Shown here: piece after piece, positions 15,856 to 24,233 of the stretch
Layout of the letters: the number at the start of each line of letters is the position of its first letter
How positions within the stretch are numbered: the first letter of the stretch is position 1
Source of the DNA: Vallitalea sp.
Lineage (GTDB): Bacteria > Bacillota > Clostridia > Lachnospirales > Vallitaleaceae
Length of the DNA stretch: 33,687 nt
NCBI RefSeq assembly: GCF_025211055.1
Contig: NZ_JAOARO010000084.1
Span: 1 to 33,687, forward strand
Direction of reading: 5' to 3'
Notes under the pieces: generated by a model
Database searches by the model: none
Told to the model about the DNA's origin: nothing
What the model saw: only the letters and a program-made list of their open reading frames with translations
Position numbers and translations under genes: made by a program

Positions 15856-16638
15856 ATGTGTATAAAAACAATCAGAATAATTATAATAAGTGCATTTTTA
15901 GTCCTATGTATGCCAATAATTACATGTGCAGCCCCAGATTTTAATGGAGAGAATAGTCAAGAAACTGAGAAGTTAAGTTTCTTTGAAGAATTTCAATTAG
16001 ATGAAGCTGAATTTATTTATAATGAGACTAAAGATAATATGGAAAATCATCCAATGACTGATTTATATATAGACCTTAATAAAGATATTTCCGATACTAA
16101 CAAAGAAGATTCAGATGTAGTTAAGGAAGAGATAAATTCCTTTTCATATCTAAAGTTAAATAAGGGCTTTGATGTTAAGGACAGCGATGAAAATGCTCAA
16201 AAGTTAGATAGTAATTTTATTAATGTCGCACCAACATTTTCATCTACCAAGAAGATTTCTGGTAATGGTGAAGAAGGTGTAACTGTTGGTATCATGGTTT
16301 ATGATAGTTGGACAGAAGATGGGAAACTCAATATAACATATCAATCTGAATATGAGACAATAGGTCTTTCTAAGATATTTGATGAAACAATTGAACTTAA
16401 TACTATTGGAATTAATTATATTTGCATTGCAGTTATGAAAGATAATAATATAGAATATAGAGTTTATGTTCTTAATAGAAAAGAAGAAGAAACAAGAGAA
16501 AAACTTGAAAATATAGAAATTGAATTTAAGGTTAATCAGGAACAAGATGATGATTCTAATAAAAAAGCAACAGAAGAATCTGTTGACGATAGCTCATTCG
16601 ATTTATTTAAGAATCTCAGTAGGGATTTAACTAATTAA
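15856..16638 (+). CDS. Unrecognised secreted protein in the wal locus
   Basis: 260 residues, ATG after GAAAGAGG. The N-terminus (MCIKTIRIII...PIITCAAPD) is a signal peptide. The Cys before Ala-Ala is not in a good lipobox (Thr at -1), so cleavage by signal peptidase I after CAA is more likely. Residues about 30-115 are acidic and low in hydrophobic content. Residues about 120-220 look like a small beta-rich domain, with EEGVTVGIMVYDSW, an I-x-L-N-T-I-G-I-N-Y turn and YRVYVLNRK. The C-terminal 40 residues are again acidic and probably disordered. I do not recognise a family. It lies between walK and yycH, 42 bases ahead of yycH, and is transcribed from a promoter with a WalR box. A partner or modulator of the WalK-YycH-YycI complex outside the membrane is my inference. 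Confidence 0.8.
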   Translation: MCIKTIRIIIISAFLVLCMPIITCAAPDFNGENSQETEKLSFFEEFQLDEAEFIYNETKDNMENHPMTDLYIDLNKDISDTNKEDSDVVKEEINSFSYLKLNKGFDVKDSDENAQKLDSNFINVAPTFSSTKKISGNGEEGVTVGIMVYDSWTEDGKLNITYQSEYETIGLSKIFDETIELNTIGINYICIAVMKDNNIEYRVYVLNRKEEETREKLENIEIEFKVNQEQDDDSNKKATEESVDDSSFDLFKNLSRDLTN

Positions 16639-16680
16639 CATGATTAAAGGATTATAGAAAAAAGTAATGGTGTGATTTCC

Positions 16681-18090
16681 ATGAAAAAAAATATACTAAA
16701 AACAGTGATCTTAATAGCATTAATAGTGTTTAGTTTATATCAGACAACAAGGTTATGGTTTGATGATTTGTCGGACCACAACCTTTTTTATGATATAATA
16801 AATTATAATACTCCTACAGAAGAAAGTAAAAAAGACGATGGATATTACTTTATTAAGCCTGATACAATGGCATTATACTCACCTGAAGAAGAATATTCCC
16901 TAATTAAAAAAACTAATAAAAAATTTCAAGAACTATTCATTAATTCTATAAACTTTTTAAAAGTAATAGTAGCTTATGGAGAAATTGTTGAGAAGGAGAT
17001 TCCTACAGATGTTTTATGGAATAAAAGTAATCTACTATTAAAGTATCCATTTCTAATAGAATCTAATCTGCTAGCGAAAGACCTCAATATTAAGAATCTA
17101 GATTTTGAAAGTAATATAGATCAATTTAATGAGATTATTATTGTGCCAACAGATGGTTTAAATGAATATGTTTTTGTATATTTTATTAACGATAAATATT
17201 ATAACGATATTCAAGCACTTAGAATAAAAAGAAAAGATATTGAAGTCTCTAATAATAGTCTTTCTCAATCAATGAAAGATATAGAGAAAAAACAAGTGCT
17301 TCCTAGTTTTATGTCAACCAGAAATATGGGTCTTGATTTATTTACTAATAATGTATTACTGCCAGAAAAAGGTTCTCTATATACGGATGTAGTATATTTT
17401 AAAAAACCTTTCTATTCTGAAGAAGAATTAGATAGTAATTTGTTAGAAGACTATGTTAATGGTTTTTTTAAGAATAATATTAAATGGAAATTAGCTAATG
17501 ATGAAGACCCAGATAAATTTACATATACGGATGAAAGTGTTTTTGTATATTATGATACTAAAGGTGTAGTTGAATATATTAATAATGATTTTCAAAATAG
17601 AAAAGACCTATCTATAATAGACTCATACTACATAACAGAAAAGTTTATCAACAAGAAAGATAAGATTATTAATAAACAAGAATATTCATTAACTAATTAT
17701 GTTGTTTCAGGTAATGAAACTAAATTTTATTTTTCTTATAAGTATAATGATATTAATGTTAATGTTCCAAAAGATTATCTAGAAACCCTTGATATGAGAT
17801 ATCCTATGGAGATAACCGTATTGGATGGACAAGTTATTAATTATAAGAGAATAATACTAGACTTGGAGCTAGATGATTTTATTAAACCACCTGAAAAATT
17901 CAGCGTGGATTATATTAGCGTTATAAATGGTATGTTGGAGAAATATCCCCAAGAGCAAGGAACGAAAATAAACAACATGTTTCTTGGGTATAAGATTAAT
18001 TATTTGGAAGAAAACATGAAACTGAATTGGACAGTAGTTACTGATAATATAATTTTTAATAATAGTGCAAGAACTGTTGACCAAGAGTAG
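16681..18090 (+). CDS. yycH: YycH-like regulator of WalK
   Basis: About 469 residues from the ATG at 16681, which follows GGTG at eight bases. The in-frame GTG at 16672 overlaps that site and is not used. One N-terminal transmembrane helix (about 5-21) is followed directly by LYQTTRLWFDD, a typical start of clostridial YycH-like proteins. The rest is an extracytoplasmic alpha/beta protein without catalytic motifs, close to the usual YycH length (about 450). In Bacillus, YycH and YycI sit in the membrane next to WalK and restrain or tune it. The assignment rests on membrane topology, size and position after walRK and before a YycI-like gene; sequence similarity to the Bacillus protein is low by eye. 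Confidence 0.78.
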   Translation: MKKNILKTVILIALIVFSLYQTTRLWFDDLSDHNLFYDIINYNTPTEESKKDDGYYFIKPDTMALYSPEEEYSLIKKTNKKFQELFINSINFLKVIVAYGEIVEKEIPTDVLWNKSNLLLKYPFLIESNLLAKDLNIKNLDFESNIDQFNEIIIVPTDGLNEYVFVYFINDKYYNDIQALRIKRKDIEVSNNSLSQSMKDIEKKQVLPSFMSTRNMGLDLFTNNVLLPEKGSLYTDVVYFKKPFYSEEELDSNLLEDYVNGFFKNNIKWKLANDEDPDKFTYTDESVFVYYDTKGVVEYINNDFQNRKDLSIIDSYYITEKFINKKDKIINKQEYSLTNYVVSGNETKFYFSYKYNDINVNVPKDYLETLDMRYPMEITVLDGQVINYKRIILDLELDDFIKPPEKFSVDYISVINGMLEKYPQEQGTKINNMFLGYKINYLEENMKLNWTVVTDNIIFNNSARTVDQE

Positions 18091-18134
18091 TGAATAAAAA
18101 ATATTTTACTATTTAGTAATAAGTAGGTGTTGAT

Positions 18135-19037
18135 ATGAATTTTGGCAGGATACTAAATATTTTTATAATTTTATTTCTAATTGCTAATGTCGTGCTCTAT
18201 GGAATGTATGAATATAAGAGTAAGAAAGACTATTCTATAACTTCTGAGAAAAAAGTACAACTTAGAGAAACATTAGGTAAGAATGATATTTATATATATT
18301 GTTTATTACCTGAATTTCGTCCAAGGAAAAGAATAGAAGTAAAATTTCGGAATATAGATGAAGATAAAATTAGGAAACAGTTATTTGGTAATGTAATTGT
18401 TACATATAAAAATCTAGATCACCGATATACCAAAGAAAACGAAGACCTTATTATATACCAGGGAACTAAGAAGGGTACTATATTTTATTCTAACAGTTTT
18501 GATAATCAGATAGCCGAGAATTTTGACAATTCAACAATAGAAAAGTATGGTAAGAATTTGATGAAAAAACTAACTATTGAAGGCAATATGAATTTAACTA
18601 GCTATCAGCCTGATGACAATAACAGTTATTACCAAATAGAATATAATGATAGCTATAGAGATGAAACTATATTCAGTAATACTGCAGGTATTATTTTTTA
18701 TAAGAGCGGTAAAGTAATGGCAAGGGTAAAGAATCGTTATGAACCTATTAGATTTGTAGGTGATAGTAAAAAAATCTATCCCATAGATGAAGTTTTATAT
18801 AAATTCATGCATAATATCAGGCAAAAGGATAATAATGAACTTATAAAAATAATGGGAATAGATATTGGTTATTATGTTGAAGAAGAAGATATTACTGATG
18901 CAAACACTATCATGAAAGCAGAACCATGGTATAGAATAAGGCTTGGTAATAATGAGATCCATTATATTAATGCGTATACGAATAAAGATACATTCTACAC
19001 AAAAGGTATATTTGACCTAGAGGATGATGAAAATTAG
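18135..19037 (+). CDS. yycI: YycI-like regulator of WalK
   Basis: 300 residues; the ATG at 18135 follows AGGTG. The N-terminus (MNFGRILNIFIILFLIANVV) is one transmembrane helix with the short charged start typical of YycI, which in Bacillus begins MDWSK followed by a similar helix. The remainder is extracytoplasmic, with the YycI-type alternation of short strands and no enzyme motif. It follows yycH by 44 bases, is probably in the same transcript, and ends just before an independent murA promoter. Expected role: a membrane complex with YycH and WalK. The usual next genes, the metallo-hydrolase walJ and an htrA protease, are missing here. Confidence 0.78.
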   Translation: MNFGRILNIFIILFLIANVVLYGMYEYKSKKDYSITSEKKVQLRETLGKNDIYIYCLLPEFRPRKRIEVKFRNIDEDKIRKQLFGNVIVTYKNLDHRYTKENEDLIIYQGTKKGTIFYSNSFDNQIAENFDNSTIEKYGKNLMKKLTIEGNMNLTSYQPDDNNSYYQIEYNDSYRDETIFSNTAGIIFYKSGKVMARVKNRYEPIRFVGDSKKIYPIDEVLYKFMHNIRQKDNNELIKIMGIDIGYYVEEEDITDANTIMKAEPWYRIRLGNNEIHYINAYTNKDTFYTKGIFDLEDDEN

Positions 19038-19053
19038 AGTATAAAATACTACT

Positions 19054-19082
19054 TTTACAAAATTAGTAAAGTGTGCTATAAT
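19054..19082 (+). promoter_or_regulatory. Promoter of murA
   Basis: TTTACA (19054-19059), a 17-base spacer and TATAAT (19077-19082): close to the sigma-A consensus. Transcription would start near 19089, about 100 bases before the GTG start. Confidence 0.75.
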
Positions 19083-19191
19083 TTATTTTGGTTAAAAAAA
19101 TACGCAGATTAGACTAGATGGAATGAAACGTCTGAAATAATAACATTTTACTGCCCAATAGTGGTAAAGTTTACTTAAGAGAGGTGTAAAA

Positions 19192-20478
19192 GTGGAACAA
19201 CTAGTGATAAAGGGCAATACAAAGTTAACTGGTGAAGTTTTTATTAGTGGTGCAAAGAATGCGGCTCTTGCAATAATACCAGCTACAATTCTAGCCAATG
19301 ATGTTTGTATAATTGAGAATGTACCATGTGTTAGAGATATTAAAGTTCTATTGCAGTCAATGGAACAACTAGGTGTACTAGTAGAATATATAGATGAACA
19401 TAAAATTAAAGTAGATACCAGAAATATTCACAATCTAAAAGTTGATTATGATTATATTAAGAAGATAAGAGCATCTTATTATTTGTTAGGAGCTCTACTA
19501 GGTAAATATAGAGAAGCAGAAGTAGCACTACCAGGTGGATGTAATATAGGTAGTAGACCAATTGATCAACATATTAAAGGCTTTGAAGCATTAGGAGCAA
19601 AAGTTGAGGTTAAGCATGGTATAATTGAGGCTTTGGCAGATGATTTAATAGGTACTAATATATTCTTGGATATGAGTAGTGTTGGCGCTACAATAAATAT
19701 AATGCTTGCAGCTGTTCTTGCAGAAGGAACAACTGTAATTGAGAATGCAGCAAAAGAGCCACACATTGTTGATGTAGCTAACTTTTTAAACAGTATGGGT
19801 GCTAAGATAAAAGGTGCTGGTACAGATGTGATTAAGATAGCTGGAGTAGATGAACTACATGGAACAGAATATATGATTATTCCAGATCAAATAGAAGCTG
19901 GAACATATATGATTGCTGGTGCTATAACTGGTGGAGATGTAACTGTAACCAATATAATACCTAAGCATATGGAAGCTATTTCAGCCAAGCTTATTGAAAT
20001 GGGTGCAGTTATTGAAGAATATGATGAAGCTATTCGTGTTACAGCTAATAAACCATTAAAAAATATACATGTAAAAACATTGCCTTATCCAGGTTTTCCA
20101 ACTGATATGCAGCCCCAAATGACTGCACTATTATCAAAGACATCTGGTACAAGTATTATGACAGAAAGTATCTTTGAAAGCAGATTCTCCTATACTGATG
20201 AATTGAACAGGATGGGAGCTAATATAAAAGTAGAAGGCAATACTGCTGTTGTTGAAGGGGTCAAGCAATTGACTGGAGCAGAAGTTGCAGCACCTGATCT
20301 TCGTGCAGGAGCAGGACTGATCTTAGCCGCATTAGCAGCTAAAGGTGAAACAGTAATAACCAATGTAGAATATATTGACAGAGGTTATGAGCATGTTGAA
20401 CAAAAGCTAACTAGTCTTGGTGCAGATATTTTTAGAGTAGCAGAGAAAACTGAGAAATCAATGTTCAAGGTGGTTTAG
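19192..20478 (+). CDS. murA: UDP-N-acetylglucosamine 1-carboxyvinyltransferase
   Basis: 428 residues from a GTG start preceded by AGAGAGGTG. The protein transfers enolpyruvate from phosphoenolpyruvate to UDP-GlcNAc, the first committed step of peptidoglycan synthesis, in the cytoplasm. Visible signatures are KNAALAI near the start (lysine 22 region), the catalytic cysteine C117 in LPGGCNIGSRPID, the Cys-loop that fosfomycin attacks, PYPGFPTDMQPQ in the middle and DLRAGAGLILAALAA near the end. Length is normal for the family (about 420). It has its own promoter (19054-19082) and terminator (20498-20528), so it is a separate unit placed next to the wal genes. Low-GC Gram-positives often have two MurA copies (MurAA/MurAB, the latter also called MurZ); which one this is cannot be told from the window. 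Confidence 0.96.
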   Translation: MEQLVIKGNTKLTGEVFISGAKNAALAIIPATILANDVCIIENVPCVRDIKVLLQSMEQLGVLVEYIDEHKIKVDTRNIHNLKVDYDYIKKIRASYYLLGALLGKYREAEVALPGGCNIGSRPIDQHIKGFEALGAKVEVKHGIIEALADDLIGTNIFLDMSSVGATINIMLAAVLAEGTTVIENAAKEPHIVDVANFLNSMGAKIKGAGTDVIKIAGVDELHGTEYMIIPDQIEAGTYMIAGAITGGDVTVTNIIPKHMEAISAKLIEMGAVIEEYDEAIRVTANKPLKNIHVKTLPYPGFPTDMQPQMTALLSKTSGTSIMTESIFESRFSYTDELNRMGANIKVEGNTAVVEGVKQLTGAEVAAPDLRAGAGLILAALAAKGETVITNVEYIDRGYEHVEQKLTSLGADIFRVAEKTEKSMFKVV

Positions 20479-20497
20479 TAATAATTAAAATAATAAT

Positions 20498-20528
20498 AAA
20501 AAAATGGACTTTTAATAAGTCCTTTTTT
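20498..20528 (+). terminator. Intrinsic terminator after murA
   Basis: GGACTT (20506-20511) pairs with AAGTCC (20517-20522), extended by A-run/T-run pairing, and ends in TTTTTT. Confidence 0.88.
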
Positions 20529-20575
20529 AAATTGTATCAATTATATATAATAAATATTTATGAATGGATGGTAGG

Positions 20576-21055
20576 ATGAGAATAACTATAATTACTGTTG
20601 GAAAACTAAAAGAAAAGTATCTTAAGATGGCAGTTGATGAGTACAGTAAAAGATTAAGCAAATACTGTAAGTTAGAGATTATAGAAGTGATGGATGAAAA
20701 GACTCCAGATAAAATGTCTATTACCCAGGAAATATTAATAAAACAAAAAGAAGGACAAAAAATATTAAAGAATGTAAAAGATAGCTCTTATGTAATGGCA
20801 CTAGAGATAGAGGGAAACATGTTAACATCTGAGAAAATGGCAAAGAAGATAAGTAATCTAGGACTAGAGGGGAAAAGCCATATTACATTTATTATCGGTG
20901 GTTCAATAGGACTATGGGAAAAGGTCTTAGATAGAGCTGATTATAGATTAAGTTTTTCTACAATGACTTTTCCACATCAATTGATGAGAGTTATATTGCT
21001 TGAGCAGATATATAGAAGTTTTAGAATTAATACTGGTGAACCTTATCATAAGTAA
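20576..21055 (+). CDS. rlmH: 23S rRNA pseudouridine-1915 N3-methyltransferase
   Basis: 159 residues, the same length as the Bacillus protein, when started at the ATG at 20576 ([15 protein letters not shown]). An in-frame ATG at 20564 would add four residues. The ribosome site is weak (GGATGG), and homology decides the start. It is a SPOUT-class enzyme that methylates pseudouridine 1915 in helix 69 of 23S rRNA, using SAM, on assembled ribosomes. Key features: the N-terminal GKLKEKY, GG[ST]xG in [10 protein letters not shown], and the conserved C-terminal stretch [14 protein letters not shown]...EQIYRSFRI ending GEPYHK, all intact. In Bacillus rlmH lies at the end of the walRKHI cluster, so its presence here is a conserved neighbourhood. 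Confidence 0.96.
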   Translation: MRITIITVGKLKEKYLKMAVDEYSKRLSKYCKLEIIEVMDEKTPDKMSITQEILIKQKEGQKILKNVKDSSYVMALEIEGNMLTSEKMAKKISNLGLEGKSHITFIIGGSIGLWEKVLDRADYRLSFSTMTFPHQLMRVILLEQIYRSFRINTGEPYHK

Positions 21056-21081
21056 GAGCGGTTTGTAGATGATGGTGATAG

Positions 21082-21114
21082 AAAGCATATTCATAGATTT
21101 GTGGAATGCTTTTT
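21082..21114 (+). terminator. Likely terminator after rlmH
   Basis: AAAGCAT (21082-21088) pairs with ATGCTTT (21106-21112) across a 17-base loop, followed by TT. The loop is large, so efficiency is uncertain. Confidence 0.5.
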
Positions 21115-21149
21115 GTATAGGATTAAAAAATGAAAAGGAAGGTGTATAA

Positions 21150-21533
21150 ATGAGAGTAGAAGTTAACATGGTTGTGAGTAATGCAAAAGAAGCTAGTGAT
21201 TATTATGATAAATTACTAAAAGCTGAAATAATATCAAAAACTGATGAAACGACTGAAATGAATGAGACAATAATGAAACTAGGCAATATAGAAATTAGAG
21301 TCTTAAATGAAAACAAAGAATATGGATTAATTGCTCCTGGGGAAGTTGGGACAGGATCTTTATGGTTAAATCTTATTGTTGATGATATTGAAATGTTTTT
21401 TGATAATGTAGTTAGAGAGGGTGGGAAAGTAATTTCTCCTATTAAAGACTTCCCAGAAATTCCAGCGAAAAATGCAGTTTTTTCAGATAAGTATAATCAT
21501 GTATGGGTAATAAATCAAAAGTATCATAAATAA
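21150..21533 (+). CDS. VOC-superfamily (glyoxalase/PhnB-like) protein
   Basis: 127 residues, ATG after AAGGAAGGTG. The two beta-alpha-beta-beta-beta halves of the vicinal oxygen chelate fold can be followed: NMVVSNAKEASDYYDKLL begins the first, and WLNLIVDDIEMFFDNVVREGGKVISPIKDF the second, ending DKYNHVWVINQ. PhnB-like proteins are mostly of unknown substrate. The expected metal-ligand pattern (H/E/H/E) is incomplete by eye (H in DKYNHVW only), so a metal-dependent reaction is not assured. The gene is single, with no operon partner; downstream lies a decayed stretch. Confidence 0.75.
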   Translation: MRVEVNMVVSNAKEASDYYDKLLKAEIISKTDETTEMNETIMKLGNIEIRVLNENKEYGLIAPGEVGTGSLWLNLIVDDIEMFFDNVVREGGKVISPIKDFPEIPAKNAVFSDKYNHVWVINQKYHK

Positions 21534-21548
21534 TTTTGGTACGTATGA

Positions 21549-21901
21549 CATTGTATCGACATTTCAAGGAAGAGGAACAAAATATATTGTTTTGAAACTT
21601 ATTTGCAACAGGCTCTTATAGAGATTGGTAATCAAAAAGCTCCAAGTGTTAATGATCTTCTAAGATTTCGCTTCAAGGTATTAAAAGAATCCCCATATAC
21701 AAAGCTGTTAATGAAATGCAACCAATTAGATGAGCTTTCTCAAAGAGTTGGATAACAATCCCATGGGTTGAAGGTGGCATAAAAAAAGTGATGAAAATTA
21801 GATTGTCAGTTGTAACAAGTATTAGATTAGCTTATGATATGTATAAGAGAAGAGGCTTTCAACAAAGTAAATTAATAAGTGATTGGTTTGAATTAAAATA
21901 A
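21549..21901 (+). pseudogene. Decayed coding stretch in two overlapping frames
   Basis: Between the VOC gene and the next methyltransferase there are two open stretches without usable starts. The first (21549-21755, 68 codons before its stop) contains LLRFRFKVLKESPYTKLL, which looks coding. The second (21734-21901, another frame) contains IPWVEGGIKKV and later RLAYDMYKRRGFQQ. The end of the second is reminiscent of the last helix-strand of GNAT acetyltransferases (A-x-x-[LM]-Y-[KE]-[KR]-x-GF), but this is weak. They overlap by about 22 bases, so a frameshift could join them. I infer a truncated, frameshifted gene remnant; the original function is not known. Confidence 0.45.
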
Positions 21902-21929
21902 TAATTACAAGGAAGAAAGGATATTCTAT

Positions 21930-22970
21930 ATGAATAAATACGTAATACTTGCAAATCCAGGGCATAATCGTATTTATTTTGATTCAGCACTTAAAATTGC
22001 TGTTTCAGAGATTAAAGCGATTGCTGGAGCATACGATATGAAGATCAATAATATTGAAGAAGCACACCTAGGACTTCCAGCTTCAATAAGTTTTACTACA
22101 GATAGAGAATTGAAAAAGGAAGATTTTCGAGTTTTAGGATTTTCTTCTATTTATTATGCATTGTTTGAACAAGTAGATGGTGAACTCTTAAGACCTATTA
22201 ATGTTCCTGATTTTCATACTTTCCCTGAGAGCATGGTTCAGATTTTAAAATATAATGGAAAAACAAATGAACAATTTACAAGACTTATGGTGAATCTAGC
22301 TATTAGTTCATGTAATACAGACAGCAAAAAGATTACTTTGTTTGATCCTATGTGTGGTAAAGGAACCACTCTATATGAAGGACTCATCAGAGGTTATGAT
22401 GTTAAAGGGATAGAAATAAATGGACAGTGGACGAAGGAAATTGGAACATATCTTTTTAGGTTTTTGAAAGAAGGAAGATATAAGCATAAGATTATTAAGT
22501 CTAAGCAGTCGAATTCAAAAGGTAAAAAAATTGCAGATGTATTTACCCTTACATCAGCAGCTGATAAAACAGATTATACTAATGGAAACACTCAAATGCT
22601 TCAATTATTTAATTCTGACACAACATTGGCTAATCATCTAATAAAGAAAAAATCATGTGATATAATCGTATCTGATCTACCATATGGAGTTCAGCATGGA
22701 AGTAAAAACAATAAAGGTTGTAATATCTCAAGAAGCCCATTAGAGCTTATTAAGACAGCTATCCCTGCTTGGAATCACGCTTTGAAGACAAAAGGAAGTA
22801 TGGTTTTATCTTATAATGAGTTTACCATGAAATATAAAGATATCTCAGGAGTATTTCAAGAAAATGGATTCAAAGTGCTAGATGAATCACCTTATGATGA
22901 TTATTTACATAGAGTTAATCAATCAATTAATAGAAACTTGATAGTTGCTATTAAGTATAATAAAATATAG
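21930..22970 (+). CDS. TRM11/UPF0020-type RNA methyltransferase
   Basis: 346 residues; ATG after a good GAAAGGA. The N-terminal 100 residues are an accessory region (MNKYVILANPGHNRIYFDSAL) that could stand in for a THUMP domain, though I do not see a clear THUMP. From about 110 there is a Rossmann-type SAM methyltransferase: FDPMCGKGTTLYEGL (motif I), GYDVKGIEING (motif II, acidic residue that binds the ribose) and DIIVSDLPYGVQ (motif IV). The last is the [D/N/S]-x-P-[YFW] active site of base-amino-group methylases of the PF01170 family, with Leu at x. These methylate guanine N2 in tRNA or rRNA (TRM11, TrmG10, RlmL-like). The exact substrate is unknown. The next gene, another RNA methylase, starts 11 bases after its stop, so the two are probably co-transcribed. 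Confidence 0.75.
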   Translation: MNKYVILANPGHNRIYFDSALKIAVSEIKAIAGAYDMKINNIEEAHLGLPASISFTTDRELKKEDFRVLGFSSIYYALFEQVDGELLRPINVPDFHTFPESMVQILKYNGKTNEQFTRLMVNLAISSCNTDSKKITLFDPMCGKGTTLYEGLIRGYDVKGIEINGQWTKEIGTYLFRFLKEGRYKHKIIKSKQSNSKGKKIADVFTLTSAADKTDYTNGNTQMLQLFNSDTTLANHLIKKKSCDIIVSDLPYGVQHGSKNNKGCNISRSPLELIKTAIPAWNHALKTKGSMVLSYNEFTMKYKDISGVFQENGFKVLDESPYDDYLHRVNQSINRNLIVAIKYNKI

Positions 22971-22981
22971 ATGAAGTTAGG

Positions 22982-24181
22982 ATGAATCAGGTGAAAGAGA
23001 CTACTATACGATTAAAGAAAAATTTTATAAATAAAATAACTAAAGGATATCCACTAATTGAAAAAAATGCTGTAATTGATACTAATAAGCTCACTCATGA
23101 AGGAATGGTCATTAACCTTGTTGACCACAACAATAAGTTCATTGCAAAAGGATATTATGGTAAGCAGAATAAAGGTAATGGTTGGATATTAACGTATAAT
23201 GAGCAAACCAAGATAGATTATGATTTTTTTAGAGATAGATTAGATAAGGCTATTACTCTAAGGAAGGAATTTTATAATAATCAGGATATAACAGCTTTTC
23301 GTCTTTTCAATGGTGAAGGAGATAATATTGGTGGATTGACGATAGATTACTTTGATGGTTATTATTTAATCAATTGGTATAGTGAAGGAATCTACATGTT
23401 TAGAGAATACATCATCAAGGCGTTATCTGAGCTAACTGATTATAAAGGTATATATCAGAAGAAGAGATTTAATGATGGTGGTAAATATATAGATGATGAT
23501 GATTTTGTGATTGGGGAGAGAGGTAATTTTCCTATTATCGTTAAAGAAAATGGAGTGAAATTTGCTGTATATCTTAATGAAGGGGCAATGGTAGGGTTCT
23601 TTATTGACCAGAGAGATGTTAGAAATATCATAAAAGAAAAATATGCAAAGAATAAAAATGTACTTAATACATTTTCTTATACAGGGGCTTTTTCTGTTTT
23701 TGCTGCAAAAGGTGGAGCCAAGAAAACTACCAGTGTAGATTTAGCTAATAGAAGCAGAAAAAAAACTATTGAGCAATTTGCAATCAATAACATAAATACC
23801 AATGAGCAGGATATAATAGTAGAAGACGTTTTCAAATATTTTAAATATGCAGTGAAAAAACAGTTACTATTCGATTTAGTTATTCTAGATCCACCTAGTT
23901 TTGCCAAATCTAAAAAGCATATATTCAGTGCATCAAAAGATTATACAAATTTATTAAAAGAAGCTATCTTAATAACTGAAAAAAGTGGTATAATAATAGC
24001 ATCTACTAATTGTAGTTCTTTCGATATGAAAAGATTTAAAGAATTTGTAGATAGAGCATTCCATGAAACAAATACTGAATATAATATTATAGAAGAATTT
24101 TATTTACCAACTGATTTTAAGGTTAATACTAAATATAAAGAGAGTAACTACCTAAAAGTATTATTTATAAAAAAATCATAA
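22982..24181 (+). CDS. rlmI: RlmI-like 23S rRNA cytosine-C5 methyltransferase
   Basis: 399 residues. The start may be the ATG at 22982 or, with better spacing from TTAGGA, the GTG at 22991. The N-terminal about 80 residues have a PUA-like RNA-binding form (IRLKKNFINKITKGYPLIEKNAV...GKGWIL-type). A Rossmann SAM domain follows: LNTFSYTGAFSVFAAKGGA (motif I), SVDLANRS, LDPPSFAKSKK (motif IV) and STNCSSFDMKRF with the catalytic Cys region of the RlmI/YccW family. RlmI makes 5-methylcytosine at 1962 of E. coli 23S rRNA; related proteins of Bacillota (RlmK/YtxX-type) modify neighbouring bases, so the exact target base is not certain. It lies 11 bases after the TRM11-type gene. Confidence 0.85.
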   Translation: MNQVKETTIRLKKNFINKITKGYPLIEKNAVIDTNKLTHEGMVINLVDHNNKFIAKGYYGKQNKGNGWILTYNEQTKIDYDFFRDRLDKAITLRKEFYNNQDITAFRLFNGEGDNIGGLTIDYFDGYYLINWYSEGIYMFREYIIKALSELTDYKGIYQKKRFNDGGKYIDDDDFVIGERGNFPIIVKENGVKFAVYLNEGAMVGFFIDQRDVRNIIKEKYAKNKNVLNTFSYTGAFSVFAAKGGAKKTTSVDLANRSRKKTIEQFAINNINTNEQDIIVEDVFKYFKYAVKKQLLFDLVILDPPSFAKSKKHIFSASKDYTNLLKEAILITEKSGIIIASTNCSSFDMKRFKEFVDRAFHETNTEYNIIEEFYLPTDFKVNTKYKESNYLKVLFIKKS

Positions 24182-24233
24182 TATAATTCATAGAAAAAGG
24201 TAGCATTATGATAAGGTAAGGGAGGATATAGCT

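Noticed and set aside
15898..15935. Lipoprotein signal in the unrecognised wal-locus protein
   Set aside because: Cys is preceded by Thr rather than Gly/Ala/Ser, so the lipobox is not met.
16240..16545. Minus-strand frame rich in Phe, Ile and Asn inside the unrecognised secreted protein gene
   Set aside because: Composition is typical of the complement of AT-rich coding DNA, and the plus-strand gene has a signal peptide and a ribosome site.
21549..21901. Transposase or insertion-sequence remnant
   Set aside because: No terminal inverted repeats, target duplication or transposase motifs are seen; it is kept as a decayed gene of unknown origin.
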